Origin: Monosiga brevicollis MX1
Taxonomy: Eukaryota; Opisthokonta; Choanoflagellata; Craspedida; Salpingoecidae
Assembly (NCBI RefSeq): GCF_000002865.3
Contig: NW_001865059.1
Coordinates: forward strand, 410,837 to 422,256
Direction of reading: 5' to 3'
DNA: 11,420 nt
The notes beneath the pieces are model-generated. The model saw only the letters and a program-made list of their open reading frames with translations, ran no database searches and was not told where the DNA came from. The position numbers and the translations under genes are program-made. Below are positions 1-8,194 of the stretch, one piece after another; positions within the stretch are counted from its first letter, which is position 1; each line of letters begins with the position of its first letter.

Positions 1-47
1 CTCTCTCTCTCTCTCTATCTTATACCTCCCCCCACCCTTCTTCAAGC
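1..47 (+). promoter_or_regulatory. CT-repeat leader of the bZIP gene
   Basis: The window opens inside a CT dinucleotide run (1-16), followed by a C-rich stretch up to the ATG at 48. The start context has A at -3. The run is probably 5' UTR or core promoter and is cut by the window edge. CT-rich sequence also lies just upstream of the CIR1 start, on that gene's sense strand. Confidence 0.5.
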
Positions 48-1517
48 ATGCCTGCTTCAGATGAACGGCTGGTGGCCTTGCAGGCCGACACAGCCGAGCT
101 GGTGCGCGAGCTGGGCCTAGACGTCGAGGCCCCCGCGCCGCCCCTGAAGCAGGAGCGCCGCAAGCGCACCAAACCCTCGGCTGGTCTGAGCAAAGCTCAG
201 CTGGCTGAATGGCGTCGCGACAACAACCGCACGGCCGCCAAGGACCTTCGCGACCGTAAACGCCAATTTGAAGAGGACGTCTCCCATGTTGTCGAGCTGG
301 CCGAAGCCGAAAACGCCAAACTCGCCGCCCGCGCCCAACAGCTTGAGCATCACCATGCCACGATGCGTGCTCGCCTCGGTGCTTTTATGCACACCTTCAA
401 TCAAGTGACAAAGGCCAACAACAACAATAGCAACCAATCCAGCCCCACCTCCGTTTCCACTTCCGGTGGTGTCAGCCCGAGCAACTTTCGGGCCAACGTG
501 GCCGCCCCGACCTCTTCGGCCACGCCATCTCAAACAACCAGCCCGACCCCCGTCTCCCCGGCCGAGGCTGGCCCCATCTCCGCCCCTGCGTGGCGGGCCT
601 TGCCCGCCCTCGCACCGGCCCCTCAGGCGCCCGTTGCCGGCACTGGCAGCAGCGAGCCTGACCTGGCCTCGGCGGATCGTACCATTGTTGCGGCTCACAA
701 GCCCGCCGTGCTTACTCTGCAGAAGGAGTTGCAGCAATTGGTTTCGGTCCTGCTGGTCCTGGTCGGCTTGCTCGTCAGCAGCCCCGCGCGCCTTGCCATG
801 GCTTCCCTGCCCAACTCCCTCATGAACTCCCTCATGGCCCTGCCTCGTTACCGCTCAGCAAGCGCGTCAAGCGACTCCCATCCCCACTCGCAAGCGACGG
901 CCCGGCCTCGGCGGCGAGCCCTCCCCGCCCCCCTCTCGACGGCGCAGCAGGCAGCAACAACGTCATTGTCGACACCATCCTCGACTGCGAGTTTGACAAC
1001 TTCGTCTCTGACCTCGAGCTGGACCTCGACGACGATGACGACCTCGGCTTCGACGATGACGTCAGCCAAACGGCCTCCCTCAGCCCGGACCTCGCCCTCA
1101 AACCTTGCAACACAGATGGATGGTCTGGAACCACCCTCATCCCCGCCGCCTCGCCGCTCTCGTCGACTAGCAGCAGCATCTGCAACGAACGACTCGACGA
1201 TGACCAACTCCAAGCCCTCCTCGACCTCGGCTGCCCCAGCTTCGTCATCGAGCAAGACGCCCAAGGCGACGCATGCTCCCAAGGCGGCCTCAGCGGCCTC
1301 GACCTTCCCTTGTTTTGAGGTGGACGGCGTGTCCTTGGATGACAAGGACAAGGATGTGAAGCGCCGCTTCGTACTTGCCGTCCTCGAGCGCCTGGCCAAC
1401 GCCATTCATGCCATTGACGAGGGGGATGTGGAGCATGTTTCTCATGTTCGCCTTGGTCTCGAGTCCATCTGTAGCTCGCTCGTTCACACCCCAAATCTGG
1501 TGGCCTCTCAAGCCTAA
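48..1517 (+). CDS. bZIP transcription factor with two internal frame changes
   Basis: Probable nuclear DNA-binding dimer. The N-terminus holds a basic region with the bZIP signature N-x7-R (N60 to R68, within NNRTAAKDLRDRKR). A zipper follows in exact register: V78, A85, L92 and L99 at d positions and N89 at the a position used by the conserved zipper Asn of GCN4. A Ser/Thr/Pro/Ala-rich linker comes next. The open frame runs uninterrupted to TAA at 1515-1517, but between about 842 and 1315 codon usage clearly favours a different frame (codons starting at 842, 845 and so on). That frame encodes an acidic Asp/Leu-rich region including LELDLDDDDDLGFDDD, a plausible activation domain, and meets TGA at 1316-1318. 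Coding signal then returns to the first frame for the last ~65 codons (VDGVSLDDKDKDVKRRF onward). Either two compensating indels or two short introns explain this. The bZIP call is firm; the full protein is not. Confidence 0.8.
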   Translation: MPASDERLVALQADTAELVRELGLDVEAPAPPLKQERRKRTKPSAGLSKAQLAEWRRDNNRTAAKDLRDRKRQFEEDVSHVVELAEAENAKLAARAQQLEHHHATMRARLGAFMHTFNQVTKANNNNSNQSSPTSVSTSGGVSPSNFRANVAAPTSSATPSQTTSPTPVSPAEAGPISAPAWRALPALAPAPQAPVAGTGSSEPDLASADRTIVAAHKPAVLTLQKELQQLVSVLLVLVGLLVSSPARLAMASLPNSLMNSLMALPRYRSASASSDSHPHSQATARPRRRALPAPLSTAQQAATTSLSTPSSTASLTTSSLTSSWTSTTMTTSASTMTSAKRPPSARTSPSNLATQMDGLEPPSSPPPRRSRRLAAASATNDSTMTNSKPSSTSAAPASSSSKTPKATHAPKAASAASTFPCFEVDGVSLDDKDKDVKRRFVLAVLERLANAIHAIDEGDVEHVSHVRLGLESICSSLVHTPNLVASQA

Positions 1518-1897
1518 GGACCTGCTGTTGCGATCTTCCTGTTTCTCTCTGCTTGTCCAGACACCCTTTTGTTTCTTTTTCGTCGCATTCTTTTTTTTAT
1601 ATCCATGGCCTGTGTTTCGGGCCTTCGTCCGAGTGGACGTCTTTTCTGTGAATAACCCAAAATTGACTTGATTGCCCGTGTGTATCAAGGGAATGGACAT
1701 TGCCGAGGCAAAAGTCATTGTGAATGCATGCTCTCTTCATGTTTTCTCCTGGGCTATGCCTGGCCCTTGATCTGCTAGCGCAATTGATCACGCATTTCGA
1801 AGGTCTGATTGTGCATTTGTCAATACATGTGCAAACCCTTTGGTAGGTCTCGGTCAGTCGATTAGAGAGGAGTAAAGAGTTTGATAATAGGGAAAGC
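1518..1897. other. Convergent intergenic region, bZIP and CIR1 3' ends
   Basis: About 380 bp lie between the stop codons of two convergent genes. A T-rich stretch (about 1567-1600) follows the bZIP stop. I see no AATAAA signal on either strand and no gene. Confidence 0.5.
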
Positions 1898-3806
1898 TCA
1901 TTCCCAATCAGATTCGGTTCTCTGCCTTGCAGCGGGCGGGTCACCCTGCCGGCCACGGTCATGTCGGGTGCGGTCGTGCCGGTCGTGCCGGTCGTGCCGG
2001 TCGTGCCGGTCGTGCCGGTCGTGGTTGTACCGTTCATGATCGCGCTGATATCGGTCATGGTCGCGTCGCCTCCCGCCATGCTCTGGGCTGCGGCGCCTGC
2101 GCGTGCGATCATGGCTCTCTCGTTGCCTCTCATGTCCCTTGGCCAGCTCTGCACCCCAATCTTGCCTTTGGTGCCGCACGTGTCTCCGCCGCTCCTCATC
2201 GTCTCTGTGCCGATCCTCGCTGTGTCTATGCTGATCATCGCCGTGTCTGCGTCGCTCGTCGTCGTGTCTGTGTCGGCCGTCGCGGTGCCCGTGTCGCTCC
2301 TCATTATGCCTGTGCGATTCAGCACCACGGTGTGCTTCGTGGCGATCGTGGCGGCGATCGTTGTCACCATGATGAATCACGTCTCGGTGTGCGTGGGAGG
2401 AGGAGGCGGATTCGTGTTGAGCAGAAGCGGCGCCCTCTTTGGCGGAGCGCTGCGCGCGCTTCTCAGCCTTTTCCAAGCGTCTATCGTGCACACCAAGCCC
2501 CAATCCAAGGTCAATCGGTGCTGGACCCTCGTGACCAGTGTGCAACAACGCCTCACCTCAGCAAACGCTTCTTTTCGCGCTTGCTCAGCGAAGCCAACAG
2601 CTCCATTTCTGGATCATCCGGCTCGACCAGTTGCTGCGAGAGACGGATGGTGGATGTTGCACATGTAAGCGATCGAGTCTTGGGCACCCCTTGCACACCC
2701 GAAGGACCAAAATGCCGGACCTGCAAAGGATCGTTGGGGTCACCGACGGGTCCAAGGACGCGTTGCGTCAGTGTCAGACCTCCCGCTCGCATCTGCTGCA
2801 TCAAGACGGCAGGGTCCTCAAACTCTCCGCGAGCTACGGCATTGTGCGCGCGCTTCGTTAGTCAGGTACAGGTCCAAGACCCTGACTTGGGTCCGAGACC
2901 CTGACGGGGACGTTGGGGGCCAGAGGCGCCGGACACGTACCTTGCTCAGCCTCGAGGCCGGGGGCGGCCTTGTTGAACAGTGGGCAGACGTTGTCGACGT
3001 TTTGGTGTCCCCACTGACCGCACTTTAGACAGCGCACGTTGCGCACCATCTGACCAAAGGGCTTGTCCCGTGCCGGCAGCTGTTTGGCAAAGCTGGGGCA
3101 GCGGGGGGGGGGGGGGGTGAGGGTCGGCAGCGCGCAGCAGAAAGGAGGCAGAAAGGGGGAAGAGCGTACTCTTCACGGGGCGCGTCTTTGAGGGCGGTGA
3201 GGCGTTCAGAGAGGGGCAATTGGCGTTGCTCCTCGTAGGAGAGTTTGCTAATGTCCACTTGTTTCTTCTTGCGCTCATCGAGCTCGAGTTTGTTGGCTGC
3301 ATGCGGCCATCATTCATGTGTAAGTCTCAAAGAAGCTTGTATGCAAGGCATCGCCTCTGTCTGGCCGCGGACAAAACAACACGGTGATGACGCACGGTCT
3401 TTGTAGCCGGGGGGTTCTTGGTACATGAAGTCAATTTGATGGCGCGAGCGGCGAGCTGCCACTTGTTCCTCGCTCGCCGCATCAAAGCTGCACGCAGCAG
3501 CCCAGTTGCCCAAACGCCAAGAGGCGCATGGAAGTGAGGGCAGGTTGCAAGGATGGGATGGGCAAGGCAGGAATGAGCATGTGGGGTCACTCGTGTGGCC
3601 GAGTGCAGGCGTGTGGGTGTGAGACAGGCACGCAACGCACTTGACATCAAAGAGCTGGCGCTCACGCTCGTACTCGTCGGCCAGCTGCTTCTGTCGGCCT
3701 TTTTGTTCTCCTGAGCCTCCCACACACGCTTGAGGTTGAAAAAGTTGCCCGGATGAAAGTCCTTCTTGGACATGAAGTTGGCATAGGGGTTCTGCTTCTT
3801 CGCCAT
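1898..3806 (-). CDS. CIR1: CIR1-like corepressor / splicing-associated protein, seven exons
   Basis: Predicted nuclear protein; family members are CBF1/RBPJ-interacting corepressors found with spliceosomes. Exons on the minus strand: 3806-3641, 3487-3396, 3296-3170, 3092-2941, 2833-2721, 2633-2557, 2480-1898. All phases agree if one base is restored in exon 1, giving about 436 aa. The N-terminus [20 protein letters not shown] matches the Cir_N start. Further family landmarks are [10 protein letters not shown] (~74-83), APRED then [16 protein letters not shown], a CX2CX4HX6C zinc-knuckle-like motif (C150, C153, H158, C165), and [20 protein letters not shown] (~223-242). The tail from ~245 is Arg/His/Asp/Glu-rich, where the animal protein is Ser/Lys/Arg-rich. 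Donors are GTGCGT, GTGCGT, GTACGC, GTACGT, GTCCGG (weak) and GTGAGG. The ATG at 3806 has G at -3 and +4. Oddity: the frame breaks after VWEAQENKK, at an A5 run near 3700. Confidence 0.88.
1971..2024. repeat. 9-bp coding tandem repeat (His-Asp-Arg)
   Basis: Six head-to-tail copies of CGGTCGTGC on the plus strand, the last with one mismatch. On the minus strand they encode consecutive His-Asp-Arg triplets in the CIR1 tail. Near-identity even at third positions suggests recent expansion by slippage. Confidence 0.92.
3103..3117. repeat. G15 homopolymer in CIR1 intron 3
   Basis: Fifteen consecutive G on the plus strand, so C15 in the transcript. It sits about ten bases before the 3' splice site of the 77-nt intron 3093-3169 and probably serves as its pyrimidine tract. 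Its exact length in the assembly is uncertain because homopolymers are error-prone. Confidence 0.85.
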
Positions 3807-3884
3807 GACACCGGTGCTCTCCGCCCAGAGGACGACAGAGGACGGAGTGAGCGAGCGAGCGAAGTCACACACGCAGAGAGAGAG

Positions 3885-3985
<101 letters not shown>

Positions 3986-4079
3986 AGGGGGCTAAGCGAT
4001 AGTGTACTTTCTATTACACTTAACAAATGGGGTTTTATTCCTGTTTGGCCGTATGAATTGACCCCAAAAGAGAGAGACG

Positions 4080-4121
4080 AGAGAGAGAGAGACACACACA
4101 CACACACACACACACACACAA
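4080..4121. repeat. Compound GA/CA microsatellite
   Basis: A short GA run (to about 4091) passes directly into an alternating AC run (4092-4121). Alternating purine-pyrimidine sequence of this kind can form Z-DNA. Confidence 0.95.
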
Positions 4122-4229
4122 GTGATTTGTTGTTCTCTTTTACTGTTGTTACTGTTGTTGTTGGTGCTGTTATTGTTTCCGCCCCCTCTTGGCTCTCTCT
4201 CTCTCTCGCTTCCTCTGTCCGTCTCTCTT

Positions 4230-4237
4230 TATAAAAG
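4230..4237 (+). promoter_or_regulatory. TATA-like element TATAAAAG
   Basis: A perfect TATAAAAG lies in a pyrimidine-rich stretch (about 4180-4350) on the phosphatase strand. It is about 690 bp upstream of the phosphatase ATG, so use for that gene would require a long or spliced 5' UTR. A weaker CATAAAAA at 4826-4833, about 95 bp upstream of the ATG, is an alternative. Confidence 0.4.
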
Positions 4238-4433
4238 TCTCGACATCTCTACGTCTCTCACCGCTTTCTCACACTGCTCACACTCTCTGATTGCGCTTCT
4301 TCTTAACGCTACCAACCCCACGTATCTCCATCCCCTCTCTCTCCATCTCTAACTTTGCATCAGACTGCCGCGGTATCTCTTCCGTTCACTGTTCACAGCC
4401 AAGCAGCGCGCGTCCTCAATAGCATTCACCTCG

Positions 4434-4449
4434 GACGGACTGTCGGTCC

Positions 4450-4452
<3 letters not shown>
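4434..4452. repeat. 7-bp inverted repeat beside the CTGT array
   Basis: GACGGAC and GTCCGTC form a perfect 7-bp stem around the 5-base loop TGTCG, directly abutting the CTGT microsatellite. It could nucleate slippage or be part of the repeat's origin. No regulatory role is shown. Confidence 0.6.
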
Positions 4453-4519
<67 letters not shown>

Positions 4520-4545
4520 GTGCGCGCGTGTGTGTGTGTGTGTGA
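4451..4545. repeat. CTGT tetranucleotide array followed by a GT run
   Basis: About 17 uninterrupted TCTG units (4451-4519) are followed by an alternating GT/GC stretch to about 4545. Translations of this block produce repeats such as SVCL or TDRQ and are artefacts. Confidence 0.95.
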
Positions 4546-4734
4546 GACGGCCGCGCACGCTCGCTCACTCACACTCACACTCAGATACTCGCAGGGACCC
4601 CCGACAACGGCACCGGCGCGCAGAGGAGGCCAAGTGGTGGTGGTGGTGTGGCGGGGGTTGGACCCTGCCCCGCCTCGCAGTGGTGGGGAGGTGGTGTGAT
4701 CGCCGCTTGAATCACCAAACCCAGTACACCTGCA

Positions 4735-4752
4735 CTGCTGCTGCTGCTGCTG
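4735..4752. repeat. Short CTG trinucleotide run
   Basis: Six perfect CTG units, about 170 bp upstream of the phosphatase start codon and outside the predicted coding sequence. An imperfect GGT run lies nearby at about 4634-4652. Confidence 0.9.
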
Positions 4753-4923
4753 CTTTTGGCGGCGCCGTCTTGCTGCATTTGGACGACGCACACAATTACT
4801 CACACCCTCAAGACGCACGCGCAAGCATAAAAACACGAGCCAAAACCATTGTGATTCTTTGGCGTTTTGATTGACGCACGCTCGTTGGCGAGGTTCCAAC
4901 TTGGCTCCATCGCCACCGCCACC

Positions 4924-7683
4924 ATGCCCAAGCTGCGCCGATCCGGTAGCAGCAACTCGCTGGCGTCGCTGACTTCCCGCGGCTCGCAAAAGATTCACGT
5001 GCCTGCCGTCAAGGGCAGCGATTTCCTCGAACCTGCTGAGATGCAAGAGCGAGGCACCTTTCACATCGCCCCGCTTGACACGGCTCGCTTCAAACGCATC
5101 AGCCAAAACGTTCAGCCCCATAGCGCTGTGCCCGAAGCCGTCCGCAACAAACGCTTCAACCGACACATGGACGTCCTACCCCACCCCGAAACCCGCGTCC
5201 AGTTGCCTACCATCGGCAATGACCCCGCCTCCGCCTACATCAACGCCAACTACGTCCATGGCCCCTCGGGCAGCGACCGCGAATACATTTGCGCCATGGG
5301 CCCCCTCCCAGCTACTCTCAAAAATTGGTGGCGCATGATTTGGCAAGAAAAAGTCACCTGCATCCTCATGGCCACTGGGCTCGTCGAGAAGGGCACCAAA
5401 AAGTGCGAGCGCTACTGGGCCCCCAAACCCGGCCAAAAGGTCAAGGTTGCTGATATGTTTGTGCGCACCCTCGCCACCAGCCAGGGCGACGGCTATGTGC
5501 GCACCCTCTTGGAGATTGAACACACCAGTGGCGAGTCTCGAAAAGTCATGCATTTTTGGTACAACACCTGGCCCGATCACGGTGTGCCCCGAACCCCCGA
5601 CGGCAAACCAGATGCAAGCAACCTCCTCTACATGATCCGCGACAGCAAGCGTTCCGAAAAAGAACTCAACCAAGGCGGCCCCGTCCTCACCCATTGCTCC
5701 GCCGGTGTCGGTCGCTCGGGCACCATCATCGCCCTCGACTATATTTGCCGCCTCCTCGAAACAAACAAGCACGCCGACCTGAACCTTGTCATTGAAGAAA
5801 TTCGCCGCGACCGCGTCGCCCTCGTCCAACACCCCCAGCAATACGAACTCGCCCACGCCGGCGCCATCCTCTATGCCCAATACGTTCAGGCCAACTTGGA
5901 CGTTGACGAACGTGCCATCAACGCCCCTTTCCTACTCCAGGCTACGCCACAAGGTACCATCACCGCCCACCTGCGGGCACATGTCGCGCGTGTTTTGTAC
6001 GACTGATCCCTCATGATTGCCTTCCCCCCCTCCGCCACCACCACCACCACCACCACAGGAAGCGCAGACGCCATGAGCGTCAAGGGCATTTCCCCTAGCC
6101 CTGCGCCCGCTGCAGCTGATGATGACGACCTTGACGACAACGCCGTTGACGATGACGGCGTTTATGGAGCCCCCGTCAACGCCGCCGCCGCTACCGCGTC
6201 ATCCGCTCCCGTAGCCCCGGCTGCCTCTGCTGAAAGCAGCTATGGCGCCCCCGTGCCCAGTTCCGCCACCCAGGCATCCTCACCCTACGGCGCCCCGGTC
6301 ACCACGGCTGCTGGGAACCCTGACGATAACCTGGTCTATGGCGCCCCCGTACAAGGCAGTGCGACTGGCGCGACGGCCTCAGGAATGCCACCAGCAAATG
6401 CCGGCATGCCTGCCTCGGATGATCTCGTCTACGGTGCTCCCGTCCAAAGCTCTGCTGCCGCCGGCGCTGAGCCGGCCGAATACTCCGTCATGACCGGCAC
6501 CGTGGTGGCACAGATGATTAGCACCTACGAGTCGGCTGACGACCCCACCCGCGTTCCCGAGGGAGCCGTCCGCACCCCCGTTACCCAACCCAACAACTTG
6601 ATTTATGGTGATGAAGGCTCCGCCGCGGCTGCCACAACCCCCGCCCCCACCGCCACGAGCCAACCCACCTATGGCAACGACGACCCCGCTGCCAACCCTG
6701 AACAAATGGAAGAAATCTACGGCAACGATAACCCAGCCAACAATCCCGAACAAATGGAAGAGATTTATGGCAACGACATTCCCGCCAATAACCCCGAACA
6801 AATGGAAGACATTTACGGCACTGCCGACGCCCCCACTGCCGTGCAAGGAGCGTCCCCCAAGGGCACGGTCCCCGAAGGAGATGATGGCTACGGATTTTTT
6901 GCCGGTGGCACCACCGACGAGCCAGACCGCGCCTCACCCAACAGTAAGCGACAACAAAAGGAAAGCCAGGCCGCCTTGCTTCAAGCTGAACGGGAACAGC
7001 TCGAGGCCATGATCCGCCGTTGCAAACAGTCCAAGTCCGAGGCTGAGCGCAATGCCAAAGCCATCAAGCAACGCATGCAAGCCAAGGAGGAAGAGATCCG
7101 CGACCTCACCGAGCGCATCAACCACGCTCAATCCTCCCAGCTTGCCATGCGTGAGGAGCTCATGCGCCAGAAAATGGAAGGCCGTGCCCAAGTTGTCGTA
7201 CAGGCTTTGGGTCTGACGCCATCGACGTAAGCATTGCCCGTGGCTCAGATTTGCCCGTAGATTTACCCGTCCATCGTCTGATTGCTCGTGTTCGTACCTT
7301 GCCACCATGCCACCAACTCATACGATCGTTCGCACGCATGAAACATAGATCGGCTGCGAAGGAGCGACAAGCCAAGCTAATGATGATGTGTCTCAGCCCT
7401 GCCAAGAGTGGTGGCCGCGTAGCTACTGCCGGGCCCCGCACGGTACGTGCTGTCATGCATGGCAGAGTCACATTGTCGCTCTGGCTTGATGCCAGTCAAG
7501 GCGCTGTTAGCCTTGGCACATGAACTGCTTCGACTTCTCTTTCTTTTATTTTTTTTTCCCTCTTTTGTTCCTTGACTTGCCCAATAGATTGTCAGCGACA
7601 AGAAGGCCAACGAAGCAGCCAAGGAGGCAGCTGCTGATGAGTTGACCCTGCTGAGCGCCGCTGCTATTGCCTACCGAGTCTAG
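4924..7683 (+). CDS. Cytosolic tyrosine phosphatase with tyrosine-repeat tail
   Basis: Classical Cys-based phosphotyrosine phosphatase, no membrane segment. Exons: 4924-5953, 6059-7226, 7349-7442, 7588-7683; phases agree (795 aa). The ATG at 4924 has an ideal GCCACCATG context and is preferred to the in-frame ATG at 4867. The PTP domain spans ~65-325: YINANY (105-110), KCERYW (160-165), WPD with general acid D218, HCSAGVGRSG with nucleophile C258 and R264, and Q-loop VQHPQQY (Q302, Q306). The pTyr-loop tyrosine of NRY is His81, and TQGP reads AMGP. The tail holds YGAP at Y379, 405, 420, 437 and 468, YSVM at Y485, IYGD at Y526, and 16-residue EEIYGND repeats at Y548-Y596. A coiled coil covers ~634-725; the C-terminus is AYRV. 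Unspliced, TGA at 6004-6006 ends a 360-aa catalytic form. Catalytic part certain; the join to the tail is inferred. Alternative: two genes, the second starting at 6013 or 6073. Confidence 0.85.
5954..6058 (+). other. Inferred 105-nt intron containing the in-frame stop
   Basis: Donor AAG|GTACCA, a C-rich tract with CCA repeats, and acceptor CCACAG|G. The length is divisible by three and the phase is 1, so splicing keeps the frame and removes TGA 6004-6006. The retained intron encodes 16 further residues with good codon usage before the stop, so both forms could be real. Confidence 0.7.
6163..6444 (+). repeat. Five dispersed YGAPV-coding motifs
   Basis: Tyr codons at 6163, 6241, 6286, 6337 and 6430 each begin Tyr-Gly-Ala-Pro-Val in an Ala/Ser/Pro-rich, presumably disordered linker. 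Each is a YxxP, the ligand class of Crk-type SH2 domains. Synonymous codons vary between copies, so the peptide rather than the DNA seems to be conserved. Confidence 0.9.
6670..6813 (+). repeat. Three 48-bp repeats coding 16-residue tyrosine units
   Basis: Units 6670-6717, 6718-6765 and 6766-6813 encode YGND-x-PA-x-NPEQME-x-I, and a partial fourth unit begins YGT. The tyrosines are exactly 16 residues apart. The sequence around each later tyrosine, ME(E/D)IYGND, resembles the optimal Src-family substrate core EEIYGEF, and YGN fits the pYxN rule of Grb2-type SH2 domains. Confidence 0.93.
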
Positions 7684-8194
7684 AATACCATGGGCACCCG
7701 GATTGGCTCTCGGCTGCTGCAATTGCTTTGTTCGATCGTGTGACCGTTTTTTATAACTTTTTATGCAAGTTCCAGGATTTTTAGTTTTGTGTCTGTTGGT
7801 TTCACACGTCAGCCCCTCTTGGTTGCTTCGTGAGCACGTCTGTTCTTCGTTATTCAAGTCTGTTGTCCTCTTGCCCCATGTCCACGACACAAAGCCACGG
7901 AAGGTGGTTCTTACCTTCTGCTCTCTTCTCTTTTGACCACTCACTCACTTGCTCACGCTCCTCGCGCGCACACACTCACACACGTGGCGCGCGGTCAATT
8001 AAATGCCGTAATCGGATGACAACGTTTGCAAAGACACAGATCTTCTGACCAAAATCAAAAGGGGCTTTGCAATTTCCAGCCTTCTACATCCCAAACAAGA
8101 GAATAAACCTGGTCGCAGTCCTCTGCTAGCGCTTGGCGCTCAGTTATGTTGGTGAGGAGCGCCCCTGAAGCACACTTTGGAAGGATGGATCCTT
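7684..8194. other. Convergent intergenic region, phosphatase and SH2 gene 3' ends
   Basis: About 510 bp between convergent stop codons. It is AT-richer than the flanking exons, with T runs near 7747-7763. A plus-strand AATAAA is at 8102-8107. I see no gene or RNA gene here. Confidence 0.5.
8102..8107 (+). terminator. Possible polyadenylation signal AATAAA
   Basis: The only clear AATAAA downstream of the phosphatase stop on its strand, 419 bp beyond the stop and just before the SH2 gene's stop on the other strand. If used, the two 3' UTRs would nearly meet or overlap. Confidence 0.35.

Noticed and set aside
117-737. Gly/Arg-rich minus-strand open frame across the bZIP exon
   Set aside because: It is a shadow frame; the plus strand carries the bZIP signature and proper codon bias.
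4122-4352. Open frame with a poly-Leu signal-like start
   Set aside because: It is the translation of TTG and CT microsatellites; there is no domain and no codon bias.
4426-5166. Minus-strand open frame with TDRQ repeats overlapping the phosphatase start
   Set aside because: It is an antisense reading of the CTGT array and the phosphatase exon.
6004-6006. In-frame TGA as a selenocysteine or programmed readthrough codon between PTP and tail
   Set aside because: A GT-AG intron of 105 nt spanning the TGA explains the continuity more simply, and I saw no clear hairpin of SECIS type downstream.
7160-7622. Minus-strand open frames opposite the 3' exons of the phosphatase
   Set aside because: The plus-strand exons have matching splice signals and phase; the antisense frames have no recognisable features.
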